From NCBI RefSeq assembly GCF_038502225.1, contig NC_091357.1, positions 11,146,861 through 11,210,860 of the forward strand: a stretch of DNA of 64,000 bases, in the 5' to 3' direction. Made by a program: the position numbers and the translations under genes. The notes under the pieces are model-generated. The model was not told where the DNA came from and ran no database searches. It was given only the letters and a program-made list of their open reading frames with translations. Positions 1-12,193 of this stretch are shown in pieces (the first letter of the stretch is position 1; every line of letters starts with the position of its first letter). The stretch comes from Cherax quadricarinatus (lineage: Eukaryota > Arthropoda > Malacostraca > Decapoda > Parastacidae).

Positions 1-3000
1 AATGCCGGGAGCAATGGGCTAGTAACCCCTTCTCCTGTAGACATTTACTAAAAAAGAGAAGAAGAAAAACTTTATAAAACTGGGATGCTTAAATGTGCGT
101 GGATGTAGTGCGGATGACAAGAAACAGATGATTGCTGATGTTATGAATGAAAAGAAGTTGGATGTCCTGGCCCTAAGCGAAACAAAGCTGAAGGGGGTAG
201 GAGAATTTCAGTGGGGGGAAATAAATGGGATTAAATCTGGAGTATCTGAGAGAGTTAGAGCAAAGGAAGGGGCTAGCAGTAATGATAAATGATCAGTTAT
301 GGAAGGAGAAAAGAGAATATGAATGTGTAAATTCAAGAATTATGTGGATTAAAGTAAAGGTTGGATGCGAGAAGTGGGTCATAATAAGCGTGTATGCACC
401 TGGAGAAGAGAGGAATGCAGAGGAGAGAGAGAGATTTTGGGAGATGTTAAGTGAATGTATAGGAGCCTTTGAACCAAGTGAGAGAGTAATTGTGGTAGGG
501 GACCTGAATGCTAAAGTAGGAGAAACTTTTAGAGAGGGTGTGGTAGGTAAGTTTGGGGTGCCAGGTGTAAATGATAATGGGAGCCCTTTGATTGAACTTT
601 GTATAGAAAGGGGTTTAGTTATAGGTAATACATATTTTAAGAAAAAGAGGATAAATAAGTATACAAGATATGATGTAGGGCGAAATGACAGTAGTTTGTT
701 GGATTATGTATTGGTAGATAAAAGACTGTTGAGTAGACTTCAATATGTACATGTTTATAGAGGGGCCACAGATATATCAGATCACTTTCTAGTTGTAGCT
801 ACACTGAGAGTAAAAGGTAGGTGGGATACAAGGAGAATAGAAGCATCAGGGAAGAGAGAGGTGAAGGTTTATAAACTAAAAGAGGAGGCAGTTAGGGTAA
901 GATATAAACAGCTATTGGAGGATAGATGGGCTAATGAGAGCATAGGCAATGGGGTCGAAGAGGTATGGGGTAGGTTTAAAAATGGTGTTAGAGTGTTCAG
1001 CAGAAGTTTGTGGTTACAGGAAAGTGGGTGCAGGAGGGAAGAGGAGCGATTGGTGGAATGATGATGTAAAGAGAGTAGTAATGGAGAAAAAGTTAGCATA
1101 TGAGAAGTTTTTACAAAGTAGAAGTGATGCAAGGAGGGAAGAGTATATGGAGAAAAAGAGAGAGGTTAAGAGAGTGGTGAAGCAATGTAAAAAGAGAGCA
1201 AATGAGAGAGTGGGTGAGATGTTATCAACAAATTTTGTTGAAAATAAGAAAAAGTTTTGGAGTGAGATTAACAAGTTAAGAAAGCCTAGAGAACAAATGG
1301 ATTTGTCAGTTAAAAATAGGAGAGGAGAGTTATTAAATGGAGAGTTAGAGGTATTGGGAAGATGGAGGGAATATTTTGAGGAATTGTTAAATGTTGATGA
1401 AGATAGGGAAGCTGTGATTTCGTGTATAGGGCAAGGAGGAATAACATCTTGTAGGAGTGAGGAAGAGCCAGTTGTGAGTGGGGGGGAAGTTCGTGAGGCA
1501 GTAGGTAAAATGAAAGGGGGTAAGGCAGCCGGGATTGATGGGATAAAGATAGAAATGTTAAAAGCAGGTGGGGATATAGTTTTGGAGTGGTTGGTGCAAT
1601 TATTTAATAAATGTATGGAAGAGGGTAAGGTACCTAGGGATTGGCAGAGAGCATGCATAGTTCCTTTGTATAAAGGCAAAGGGGATAAAAGAGAGTGCAA
1701 AAATTATAGGGGGATAAGTCTGTTGAGTATACCTGGTAAAGTGTATGGTAGAGTTATAATCGAAAGAATTAAGAGTAAGACGGAGAATAGGATAGCAGAT
1801 GAACAAGGAGGCTTTAGGAAAGGTAGGGGGTGTGTGGACCAGGTGTTTACAGTGAAACATATAAGTGAACAGTATTTAGATAAGGCTAAAGAGGTCTTTG
1901 TGGCATTTATGGATTTGGAAAAGGCATATGACAGGGTGGATAGGGGGGCAATGTGGCAGATGTTGCAAGTGTATGGTGTAGGAGGTAGGTTACTGAAAGC
2001 AGTGAAGACTTTTTACGAGGATAGTGAGGCTCAAGTTAGAGTATGTAGGAAAGAGGGAAATTTTTTCCCAGTAAAAGTAGGCCTTAGACAAGGATGTGTG
2101 ATGTCACCGTGGTTGTTTAATATATTTATAGATGGGGTTGTAAGAGAAGTAAATGTGAGGGTCTTGGCAAGAGGCGTGGAGTTAAAAGATAAAGAATCAC
2201 ACACAAAGTGGGAGTTGTCACAGCTGCTCTTTGCTGATGACACTGTGCTCTTGGGAGATTCTGAAAAGTTGCAGAGATTGGTGGATGAATTTGGTAGGGT
2301 GTACAAAAGAAGAAAATTAAAGGTGAATACATGAAAGAGTAAGGTTATGAGGATAACAAAAAGATTAGGTGATGAAAGAGTGGATATCAGATTGGAGGGA
2401 GAGAGTATGGAGGAGGTGAACGTATTGAGATATCTGGTAGTGGACGTGTCAGCGGATGGGTCTATGAAGATGAGGTGAATCATAGAATTGATGAGGGAAA
2501 AAGAGTGAGTGGTGCACTTAGGAGTCTGTGGAGACAAAGAACTTTGTCCTTGGAGGCAAAGAGGGGAATGTATGAGAGTATAGTTTTACCAACGCTCTTA
2601 TATGGGTGTGAAGCGTGGGTGATGAATGTTGCAGCGAGGAGAAGGCTGGAGGCAGTGGAGATGTCATGTCTGAGGGCAATGTGTGGTGTGAATATAATGT
2701 GAGAATTCGTAGTTTGGAAGTTAGGAGGAGGTGTGGGATTACCAAAACTGTTGTTCAGAGGGCTGAGGAAGGGTTGTTGAGGTGGTTCTGACATGTAGAG
2801 AGAATGGAGCGAAACAGAATGACTTCAAGAGTGTATCAGTCTGTAGTGGAAGGAAGGCGGGGTAGGGGTCGGCCTAGGAAAGGTTGGAGGGAGGGGGTAA
2901 AGGAGGTTTTGTGTGCGAGGGGCTTGGACTTCCAGCAGGCATGCGTGAGCGTGTTTGATAGGAGTGAATGGAGACAAATGGTTTTTAATACTTGACGTGC

Positions 3001-3243
3001 TGTTGGAGTGTGAGCAAAGTAACATTTATGAAGGGATTCAGGGAAACCGGCAGGCCGGACTTGAGTCCTGGAGATGGGAAGTACAGTGCCTGCACTCTGA
3101 AGGAGGTGTGTTAATGTTGCAGTTTAAAAACTGTAGTGTATAGCACCCTTCTGGCAAGACAGTGATGGTGAAAGTTTTTCTTTTTCGGGCCACCCTGCCT
3201 TGGTGGGAATCGGCCAGTGTGATAATAAAAAATAAAATAAATA
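1..3243 (+). mobile_element. LINE-1f copy 1: non-LTR retrotransposon, nearly full length but frameshifted
   Basis: The element starts outside the window, inside its 5' leader. Positions 95-1061 encode an APE-type endonuclease in two frames (VVGDLNAKVGE; DISDHFLVVATLR). Positions 949-2334 encode the reverse transcriptase with [29 protein letters not shown] and catalytic FADDTVLLG. The C-terminal zinc/basic region (GRGRPRKGWREGVKEVL) lies at 2804-2995. Frameshifts and stops near 290, 1000, 2333 and 2700 make it inactive. The 3' end carries a shared tail (CACCCTGCCTTGGTGGGA, about 3200) and an A-rich end at 3225-3243. The architecture resembles RTE/Proto2-like elements; the clade is not certain. 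Confidence 0.9.
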
Positions 3244-3369
3244 ACACTAATATCAACTCTACAGCTTATTTATCTATCAGAATTGATCTAATATGACATA
3301 ATATACACTAAGTAACATAGAAACATGACATATACTCTAAAATGAATAAAATAGGCCATAATATGGCAA

Positions 3370-6300
3370 GTGTCCAGACCAGTCCGAGCTATCAGTACTT
3401 AACTACAACATCAGGTCCTTAAGCAAACACTATGATGACCTGCTAGCACTCCTTGAATCACTAAAGACACCCTTCTCCTGCATTATTCTTACTGAGACCT
3501 GGCTTAAGCAGGACACAATAGATATCTACCCTCTACCAGGATACACAGCAATTCACAACTGCAGACCAAACCAAGTTGGGGGTGGTATTGCAATCTATTA
3601 CTCTAACCAATTATCTTGTCTTAGCACCACTTGCTTTAGTGATGAATATGGGGAATACATTTTTGCTAATTTTACTGTAAAAAAACTTAAGACGCCTATA
3701 ACAATCGGTGTCATTTACCGGATACCTCACACAAACATCCCAAATTTCAGTGAGAAATTAAAGTCACTAATAACAAACAGACAAATGAATAAGCACCACC
3801 TTCTCTTAGCTGGAGACTTCAACATCAACCTTGGCTTACTAGATGATCAGCCTGTAACTGATTTCATCAACAATATGAACAACACACTTCTCATACCAAC
3901 AATAACTAAACCAACCAGGCTCACTGAGACAAGTGCAACCATAATACACCACATATGGACCAATATACTGGCCCCCCTTAAATCAGGGATAATCACAGAT
4001 AGCACTACAGACCACTACCCTACCTTCCTCCTGACAAACATTAGTAAACCACCACTTGAATACAACAAAGTCTCATTTAGACTCCATGACGAGACCTCAG
4101 TAAGGAAGTTCACAGCTGACCTAGAGACTATTGATTGGCCTACAGAATTCTCCAAGGCCAATGGTATTGATGACTGGACAGACATTTTTCTTAACAAATT
4201 ACTTAGACTATACAACAAACATTGTCCTATAAAAACAAAACAGATCACAAACAAACGGCTTGGTTGCCCATGGCTAACCAGCACCATTCTGAAATCCATT
4301 GACAAGAAACACCAATATGAAAAGCAATATAGACAGGGCTTAATACACAAAGATATTCTTAAACACTATTCATCAGCTCTCACCAAAGTAATAAAGAAAG
4401 CCAAACAACTATACTACTCCAGTAGATTCACAGACACTAGAGGAGATATAAAAAAGACCTGGAAAACACTCTCTCAGATTCTAGGGACCCACAAACTGAG
4501 AAAAACCAAGAATATTGTCCTAACTAAACCTAATGAAACACCACTACATCCCACTGACACAGCTAACAAGATAAACAACTTCTCAACCATAGGATCTAAT
4601 CTCGCCAGTAAAATCCCACATACCAATGCCCATTCCGGGGACTACCTAGATGGGAATTTCCCTAATTCCTTCTATCTTGCACCAACTGAGCCCTCGGAAG
4701 TCACTGAGATTATAAAGTCACTTAAAAATAACTCGGGGAATCTGTCTCATGTCCCACCATTACTGTACAAGCGAGCGGCCCATGTCCTTTCGCATGCTAT
4801 TTCATTACTTTTTAACAAGTCACTAGAGACTAGCACCTTCCCGAAACTACTCAAGATGGCAAGGGTTACACCAATACATAAAGGTGGTGACCCTACAGAC
4901 TTAAACAACTATAGCCAAATATCTAACTTACCATTGCTATCCAAAATCTTTGAGAAACTCGTGCACAGGAGACTGTATTCATTTATAACGGCTCAAAACA
5001 TACTCAACCCCTGCCAATTTGGATTCAGGAAAAATAAAAGCACTAATGATGCAATCATAAAAATGCTAGATCTGCTTTACACAGCATTGGAAAATAAGGA
5101 ATATCCACTAGGAATTTTTATTGACCTAAGAAAAGCTTTTGACACAGTAGACCACGACATCCTACTCCACAAACTTGATCATTACGGTATAAGAGGCCAT
5201 GCGCTTGCTTATTTCAAATCTTACATTACTAATAGGTATCAGTATGTCACCATTAAAGACACAGCATCAGCAACACGGCCACTTGATACTGGAGTTCCGC
5301 AGGGAAGTGTCCTTGGTCCCCTGCTCTTCCTCATATACATCAATGACCTTCCAAACATATCCCAACACCTGAAACCCATTCTCTTTGCTGATGACACGAC
5401 TTATGTCATCTCTCACCCTAATCTTGCCACCCTCAACACCATTGTGAATGAGGAGCTGATTAAAATATCGACTTGGATGACAGCCAATAAACTTACGCTT
5501 AACACTGACAAAACCTACTATATTATGTTTGGTAGCAGAGCAGGAGATGCACAAATTAACATTAAGATTGACAACACTCTAATTACCAGAAATAATGGGG
5601 GCAAATTCCTAGGCTTATACCTTGACAACAACCTGAATTTCAGCACCCATATCCAACATATAACCAAAAAAGTATCCAAAACGGTTGGGATCCTCTCCAA
5701 GATACGATACTACGTGCCACAAAATGCCCTTCTCACACTATACCACTCACTTATTTATCCATACCTCACCTATGCTATTTGTGCTTCAGGATCAACTGCA
5801 GCAACACACCTAAAGCCAATAATAACCCAACAAAAAGCTGCAGTAAGAATAATCACTAAATCCCATCCCTGGCAACACACCCCCCCACTCTTCATAGACC
5901 TAAACTTACTCCCAGTTCAGTACATCCACACTTACTACTGTGCAATCTACATCTACAGGGCCTTAAACTCTAATATCAACCTTGACCTAAAACGCTTTCT
6001 TGATAGTTGTGACAGAACCCACAGGCATAACACCAGACACAAACATCTCTACGACATTCCCCGTGTCCGACTAAACCTTTACAAAAATTCAATGTATGTC
6101 AAAGGCCCTAAAATCTGGAATACCCTACCTGAGAACTCTAGAACTGCAGACACATTCATCACCTTCAAAACTACCATTAGAAAACATCTTATCTCCCTGA
6201 TACACCCCGTCAACTAACTACACGAATACCACCTGGTGGTTCACACTTACACTCACTCACTCATTTGACCATAAACAGAAATATTAATCTCAATCTTAAA

Positions 6301-6613
6301 ATAATGAATCCTGTGATACTCCAATACTGAAACTATGTACTGTGCCAAAACAAAAGCATTCACATTGCTAAACTCACAAACTAGTATTTAGTCACTTAGC
6401 CATAATACCAACTTACCTCATAATTTGTAATATTTTACAATTAAGAATAAAACTAAGTCTGTCCGAAATGCCTAGCCATGCTAAGCGTTCTAGTGGTACA
6501 CTCTGTAATCACAATTTTACTACATGTAAACCACACAATAACCAAATTTCTGTAAACTCAGCATTGTAATCCTTATAGAGAATAAACTTTGAATTTGAAT
6601 TTGAATTTGAATA
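3370..6613 (+). mobile_element. LINE-2f: non-LTR retrotransposon with an open EN-RT frame
   Basis: One uninterrupted frame runs from just after a stop near 3364 to the stop at 6217, about 949 codons; the first ATG is at 3785. It begins inside an APE endonuclease (LSVLNYNIRSLSKHYDDLL; TETWLK; LLAGDFNIN) and continues into reverse transcriptase with FIDLRKAFDTVDHDIL, GVPQGSVLGPLLF and FADDTTYV, then a C-terminal domain (KGPKIWNTLPENSRTADTF). The 3' UTR ends in tandem TTTGAAT-type repeats at 6585-6613, typical of CR1/L2/Jockey-group elements that lack poly(A). The missing 5' ATG and ORF1 suggest a 5' truncation. The intact frame implies a fairly recent insertion. Confidence 0.88.
3785..6217 (+). 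CDS. Endonuclease/reverse transcriptase ORF of LINE-2f (810 codons from first ATG)
   Basis: This is the ATG-started part of the LINE-2f frame. It encodes the second half of the endonuclease (GDFNIN at the start), the full palm with the FADD catalytic pair, and the thumb/C-terminal region. The same frame is open for about 138 codons upstream without an ATG, so the listed start is formal, not functional. The one visible oddity is SQISNLPLL where related elements read RPISLLP. Confidence 0.85.
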   Translation: MNKHHLLLAGDFNINLGLLDDQPVTDFINNMNNTLLIPTITKPTRLTETSATIIHHIWTNILAPLKSGIITDSTTDHYPTFLLTNISKPPLEYNKVSFRLHDETSVRKFTADLETIDWPTEFSKANGIDDWTDIFLNKLLRLYNKHCPIKTKQITNKRLGCPWLTSTILKSIDKKHQYEKQYRQGLIHKDILKHYSSALTKVIKKAKQLYYSSRFTDTRGDIKKTWKTLSQILGTHKLRKTKNIVLTKPNETPLHPTDTANKINNFSTIGSNLASKIPHTNAHSGDYLDGNFPNSFYLAPTEPSEVTEIIKSLKNNSGNLSHVPPLLYKRAAHVLSHAISLLFNKSLETSTFPKLLKMARVTPIHKGGDPTDLNNYSQISNLPLLSKIFEKLVHRRLYSFITAQNILNPCQFGFRKNKSTNDAIIKMLDLLYTALENKEYPLGIFIDLRKAFDTVDHDILLHKLDHYGIRGHALAYFKSYITNRYQYVTIKDTASATRPLDTGVPQGSVLGPLLFLIYINDLPNISQHLKPILFADDTTYVISHPNLATLNTIVNEELIKISTWMTANKLTLNTDKTYYIMFGSRAGDAQINIKIDNTLITRNNGGKFLGLYLDNNLNFSTHIQHITKKVSKTVGILSKIRYYVPQNALLTLYHSLIYPYLTYAICASGSTAATHLKPIITQQKAAVRIITKSHPWQHTPPLFIDLNLLPVQYIHTYYCAIYIYRALNSNINLDLKRFLDSCDRTHRHNTRHKHLYDIPRVRLNLYKNSMYVKGPKIWNTLPENSRTADTFITFKTTIRKHLISLIHPVN

Positions 6614-7057
6614 TAGAATCATTACTGCTCCTTCCTATAACGTTTTGTTTGATCCTGGGTAGGCGAAAACAGAGTTTTTGAGAGGGTAACTGCACTAGAT
6701 CATGGGAGGTCAGAAGTAAGTTATTGACTTATTTCATGAAGCCCACTATTTATTATTGAAGTAAATGCAATAATATTGACAGGAATCATAAAAATATGAT
6801 TGCTATACAATTGGCTTGTGGAATATTGGAAATATTCCAAATATTTTGGGATTTGTGTGCGAGTAAAGGGCAAGATATTTTGCAAATGTCAAAAACTTAG
6901 CAACTTTATTTTTTTGTAGAGTAACTAAAGATAATTACATGATTACCTCCAGTAAGAACATCACACTAGCATTGTTTTATAAGTACCAAGTCCCAAAACC
7001 ACCTTTCAGTGTGCCATTTAGGCCGGAGTAACAAAAAAAAGGCACAATACCATGACT

Positions 7058-7153
7058 GGAACAATACACAAATAACTCACACAGAGAAGAGAGGAGCTTA
7101 TGAAATGTCGTTGTAAGCTCCTCTCTTCTATGTGCGGGTTATTTGTGCATAGG
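7058..7153. repeat. Foldback (palindromic) element, family A
   Basis: CACAAATAACTCACACAGAG on the left pairs with CTATGTGCGGGTTATTTGTG on the right, with GAGAGGAGCTTA facing TAAGCTCCTCTC around a short loop. The left end extends outward through TGACTGGAAC to GGCACAATACC (from about 7040). The same family interrupts LINE-3f at 12194. Confidence 0.75.
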
Positions 7154-7189
7154 CCGGGGTTCTTGTCAAATGTCATTTTCAGTAAATAT

Positions 7190-7332
7190 TTTTTTTCACA
7201 TGTTTTCTGGCAAAATAACTGTTCGCTCGTAACTCAGATTTTGGCTTGCAACTCAAAGCAAAAATTTGACTGAGCGACACCTCTTGGAAAACTTGTAAGT
7301 TGGGTCATTTGTAAGTCAAGGTACCACTGTAT
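7190..7332 (-). mobile_element. Pogo/mariner-type MITE fragment
   Basis: The stretch on strand/charge-like filler (CTCGTAACTCAGATTTTGGC, TTGTAAGTCAAGGTACCACTG) ends in AAGGTACCACTG followed by TA. This matches the terminal-repeat style of Tigger-related MITEs that insert at TA. Only one end is visible. Confidence 0.5.
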
Positions 7333-7562
7333 AAAGAAAGCCCCTTGTTATGCAGTGCATTTCAGCAAATTAGGTCAAGTTTGTCCCCAAGATGCAACCC
7401 ACACTAGTCAACTAACACCCAGATACCTATTTAACTGGTAGGTGAACAGGGACAGCAGGTGTCTTAGGGAAACACATCTAATGTTTGCACCCATACTGGG
7501 GATCGAACCACAAACTTCAGTGTGTGAGTTGAATGGTCTAGCTGTCAAGCTACAGGACACCA
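7333..7562 (-). repeat. tRNA-derived SINE (family S-tRNA), tail form 1
   Basis: Reading the minus strand gives a tRNA-like head ending in a GGTTCGATCCCC-type B-box. The body contains CCTGTTCACCTACCAGTTAA and GGTATCTGGGTGTTAGTTGA, and the tail contains GCATAACAAGGGGCTTTCTT. Related copies lie at 50006-50305, 46510-46790 and 55340-55760. Confidence 0.7.
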
Positions 7563-7774
7563 TTCTAGTGGACATGTGAGTAGCCTACATGTGGGTCAGT
7601 ACATTGTCTTTGTGGGGGAGGCCCAGCTTCATCCCCTGCCTCACCTCTCATTGGTCCACACGTGTCCCATATGACTCTCAGATCTGTGTTTGTGATTAAA
7701 TTAGTTGATTCCTGCATACAACTCAATACATGCAGTGTTATCATATCAATATGTCACTGACTTTTTTGGGCTAT

Positions 7775-8356
7775 CCAAGTTATGCCACAGGCATAACACC
7801 AGACACAAACATCTCTATGACATTCCCCGTGTTCGACTAAACCTTTACAAAAATTCAATGTATTTCAAAGGACCTAAAATCTGGAACACCCTACCTGAAA
7901 ACTCGAGAACTGCAGACACATTCATCACTTTCAAAACTACAGTTAGAAAACATCTTATCTCCCTGATACACCCCGACAACTAACTACATGATAACCACTT
8001 GGTGGTTCACAATTACACTCACTCACCCACTGACTATAAACCCAGAACTACTAATCAATCTTAAAATAATAAATCCTAACTAGTCATAAGTTTGCCTATG
8101 ATACTCCAATATAGACACTTTGTACTGTGCCAAAACAAAAGCATTCACATTGCTAAACTCACAAATTAATACCATAATCTGTAAGGATTTAATGTTAAGA
8201 ATTAATCTAAGTCTGCCCGAAATGCCTAGCCATGCTAGGTGTCCTAGTGGCCCCCCCCTCTATAATTAGTATTTTATAACATGTAAACCACACAATACCC
8301 AAAACCTGTAAACCCCACATTGTAACCCTTATAGAGAATAAACTTGAATTGAATGT
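7775..8356 (+). mobile_element. LINE-2f 3' end, 5'-truncated copy
   Basis: It repeats the last ~65 codons of the LINE-2f ORF (HNTRHKHLYDIPRVRLNLYK) and its 3' UTR, ending in AATAAACTTGAATTGAATG. The open reading stretch here (7705-7983) is a retrotransposon remnant, not a gene. Confidence 0.85.
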
Positions 8357-8640
8357 ATGATAACTGTAATTACGTGTAACTGTGCTCAAATGTGAGCTTA
8401 CCGGAGACAATGTTTATATACAAATTGAGAAGGCAGACACAAACTGCATCTGTCCATTAGGGACTGTTTATATACATTTTATCTTCCATTGCAATAAAGG
8501 TTAAATAATGTAAGGAACCTAGATGTAACATGTATACAGTACCTACTTATATAATATATATTTATGCATCAGTTTCATTAGCACACTTGTATATTGTAGT
8601 ACACAAACTAGGATGTGTGTGAGGGTTTGCTGTGCTGGGA

Positions 8641-9716
8641 TTAACCCCTTGACTGTCGACACCCCAAATATTGAGGTATCTCCTGGTTTTGAAAAATTTT
8701 TGAAAAAAAAAAAAAAATATCTCATGAAATGACAGAGAATCTTTTTCCAATGGTAATGACACCAAAAGAACGAAATTTGATGGAAAACTTATGGAATTAT
8801 GCTCTAGCGAAGTTAGCGACCTCAGTAATATTTATGAAGTGGCGATTTTGCCCAATTTGAGCCCTATTTTCGGCTAATTCCATTGTTCCAGTCAACCAAA
8901 CTCATAGCTATTTCTTTAGAACTCCATTTGTTCTATCGACTGAATACAAGAAACTGCCCATTTACTGATTTCAACTACCCAATAACATGGTCAGAAATTT
9001 GCAATTTGGCCAATTTCACGCAAATAAAAAAATATGCCAATTTCAAAATAGGGTCCAGAATGAACAATGCAGACATTCCTGGCTCTAAAATAACATTTTC
9101 TTTGTTCATCAGTCATGTCTCCAGGCCCCTCTGGTACTACTACTATTGCTTTCTATTTTGAATTTTTATTCAGACAAAAAAATAGAAGATTTACTGCTAT
9201 GCAGACTACTGCAATATTGTAATAATTGTATAAATAATGTCAACCCATTCATGACTGCATATCAGAATGGCTAGTTGGACATTTATTGAACAATGGCATC
9301 ATTTGTTTACTTTTGAACATCGGCAAAAATCAATCATTTCCCCTACTTTGAGCTCCACTTCAAGGTTCTTTTCATGGCAAAACCAATCAAAATCACCTCT
9401 ATTTCTATAATATGTTTTCCATTCTATCAAATGAGACCAAGAAAACGAGAATACAACCATAAATACTATACGAAAATACACCACAAAGTCGGCGTTTTAA
9501 TCCAAAAAAACGGTAGGAGGTTTTTTCTCATTATACACTGCGTGCTGCAGGTTTTTTTATATGGTGCACACTGACCACACAGACCCATTCTCTCACATGT
9601 GGACCTACCAGCTTTCTCCTGCTTGATTTGAAGCCGCTAGAATTTTTGAGTACATATATGTCAAACACGTTGGCTCGTAAGATGTATATATATGACCGAA
9701 ACAGTCAAAGGGTTAA
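8641..9716. mobile_element. TTAA-flanked piggyBac-type MITE, copy P1
   Basis: It is bounded by TTAACCCCTTGACTGTCG on the left and ACAGTCAAAGGGTTAA on the right, i.e. terminal inverted repeats starting with the TTAA duplication typical of piggyBac. The internal core (for example TCATAGCTATTTCTTTAGAA near 8905) recurs in P2 and P3. There is no transposase ORF. Confidence 0.8.
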
Positions 9717-9861
9717 GGGCATCCCACCTACTTACCCTTCCTTATATTAATATTTTTATTGTTGAAAATGCAAGGGAAATGATAATTTTATTATATTCCT
9801 TTATTTTAATGAATTTATTAATATGTAATAAATAGTTTATATTTGTAAAAGCATTCTAGTA

Positions 9862-10064
9862 CAGTGGACCCCCGGTTAACGATATTTTTTCATTCCAGAA
9901 GTATGTTCAGGTGCCAGTACTGACCGAATTTGTTCCCATAAGGAATATTGTGAAGTAGATTAGTCCATTTCAGATCCCCAAACATACACGTACAAACGCA
10001 CTTACATAAATACACTTACATAATTGGTCGCATTGGGAGGTGATCGTAAAGCGGGGGTCCACTG
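9862..10064. mobile_element. Short TA-flanked MITE (pogo/mariner type)
   Basis: Terminal repeats CAGTGGACCCCCG and CGGGGGTCCACTG are exact inverse matches flanked by TA on both sides. At 203 bp it has no coding capacity. Confidence 0.85.
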
Positions 10065-10066
10065 TA

Positions 10067-11299
10067 CTTAGTTTCACAGGAACGAGAGATACAACGGCCC
10101 TAGGAGCATCACAATCTTCAGCCCAACAATAGCATCAACACATGCTCGTCAGTGCTTGCCGCAGCCGCAGCAAGCAGCAACAAGGCTGCTCCTATATCTT
10201 GCCATCCCCTGGGCCTATCTGAACTCCAGTGATGGCCAAATTTGCAAGTACTGCTGCAACAACATGCAAGTAACCTATAGTGACATAAAAACTGACGGTG
10301 ACGACAACGAAATGGACTAAATATGACAAAAGAGGGACCGGCATTCAAGTACCAGACCTGCTGCCAGACGTGAACCAGACATGAGACGTTTTCCACTACA
10401 ATGAAATAACTGACCTCCATATCAACTGCACCAGTGTTCAACGGGAAGACAACATGGCAGAAAACCTGATCAACTAAATCTCCAAGGAAATGACAGGTCT
10501 GTAGGACTTTTTTCTTCAGTGCCAAACGAGGGAAAGAATTGAGCCTTTAAACATGGCTGACCGGCAACCAAACAGCAGCTACTGCCAGACGTACAACTAG
10601 CGAAGTGAAATTCTCGTCTTTACTGACGTTCATCTGTTGACAGTAGCATCATATCTGTACCACCATCATATCACCTGTACCAGTGCTAACGAGAGGGAAA
10701 CACAGGAGACATCGTCAAATCAACAGTACAAAACTCCAAGGTTATAGGACGGTTATCCCTCAGTGCCAGTCATGGGAAAGAAGTGAATAGTTAAATAGTC
10801 AAGGTCAATGTTTTAGTAGGTGACCTATATTTAGCTGACTAGTGTACAGTGAGAGAATCATAGCAGAAAAAGCCAATTATATCTATAAGCTCAAGGAAAG
10901 TCAGGTTGTAGGTGGCATTACTCCCCTCAGTGTTTTAAAAATGGCTGAGTCAGCAGAACAGGTCAGGAGACAACAACACGACACAACCCCCGATAAATGG
11001 AATTGAGGGTGATTTGGAAGGATAAAACCATTGATTAAACCTTTCTGGTCTACCAGAATGGAAAGGAGTTAGAAGTTAATTGGTGAAGCCAGACTGTGAA
11101 GTGAGGTGGGAAGGGGAGTGTGTAATAAGGGGTTAACTGTAAGGGGTTTGTGAAGTTAAGGGAAAAACAAGCAGTGAAGAGGGTTTTGAAGAGGAAATTT
11201 TACTAGTAATTCAGTGGTGATTGCTAAAGCTGATACTAAGTGTACTAGGGACTGGAAAAGAGAAATAAATATTATTGTATATGAGTAAAAGAGCGAAGA
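10067..11299 (+). other. Possible 5' region of LINE-3f, no recognised gene
   Basis: No convincing ORF is present on either strand. Its position directly before the LINE-3f ORF suggests a 5' UTR or a decayed ORF1, but nothing in the sequence proves this. The stretch contains repeated gac/cag-rich short phrases (for example CTGCCAGACGT twice). Confidence 0.3.
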
Positions 11300-11548
11300 G
11301 TGAAAATGGCAGGCATTAGGGGGGTACAGGCTGCCATAATTATATTTATCTTTCTTCTTCAATTCCATGAAAGAAATCAGTCATGGGGGCTGGAAAAGGT
11401 GAATGGAGTAACAGCGCCCTGGACAGTAAAAGCCCAACAGTTGCCATCCTACCAGAAAAGTAAATCTCACTATCGCCGCAAGGTATGGCAACACCGCATA
11501 CCCAAACAAAAACAGTGGCACACAGCTCTTATTGTAGGGCTCTTAAGT

Positions 11549-11575
11549 GGTGATATCCAAATTAATCCAGGACCT
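11549..11575 (+). other. 2A-like ribosome-skipping motif in LINE-3f
   Basis: The codons spell GDIQINPGP and are followed by Q. Canonical 2A motifs read D-(V/I)-E-x-N-P-G-P; here glutamine replaces glutamate. 2A-like motifs at the N-terminus of ORF2 are known in APE-type LINEs of marine invertebrates. Confidence 0.6.
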
Positions 11576-12193
11576 CAAACTATTGTGCAGAGGCAAAACA
11601 GACAGATAAATGACGGCGATAATGACGGTCTAGTAGCTAGGGATGATAACCTTAACTCCATATGTAATGCATACATAGGTCAATGTGAGACAATACAGCC
11701 ATTATTATCTCAAACATTACCAAACAGGTGCATACACTGTACTAAAGTACACATGAAAAACAGAAAAGGCACCTTATGTAAAATGTGTAAGGGGTGGGTG
11801 CATGATGGATGTATGTACAATTATAGCAACGGTGCCAGAATTCATTTTGTGTGTAACAAATGCACTTTGGCACAGTTACCCTTTAGCAGTGATGACATTG
11901 ATTTACCTAATTTTAATACAAATGACCCATTGCCATATATTGATGATTATGATTGTTTTATGAAAACAGGCCTTCACTTTATTCATGTCAACACAAGATC
12001 ACTTCTTCCTAAATTGGCAGAGATTAGGATTCTAGCTAACAAAATTAGGGCGGCAGTTATAACCATCTCTGAATCTTGGTTGGATGATACGGTGACTGAC
12101 GACGAGGTCAAAATAGAAGGTTACAATATAAAACACTTAGATAGAAACAGAAAGGGTGGTGGAGTATGTGCCTACATTAGAAATGACTTAGCT

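Noticed and set aside
1014..1700. 228-codon open frame on the minus strand, and its twin at 17379-18065 on the plus strand
   Set aside because: Both are antisense shadows of the LINE-1f reverse transcriptase; the composition mirrors the real frame and both copies share it only because the elements match.
10118..10525. 135-codon minus-strand frame before LINE-3f
   Set aside because: No recognisable domain, low-complexity residues, no splice or start support; probably chance.
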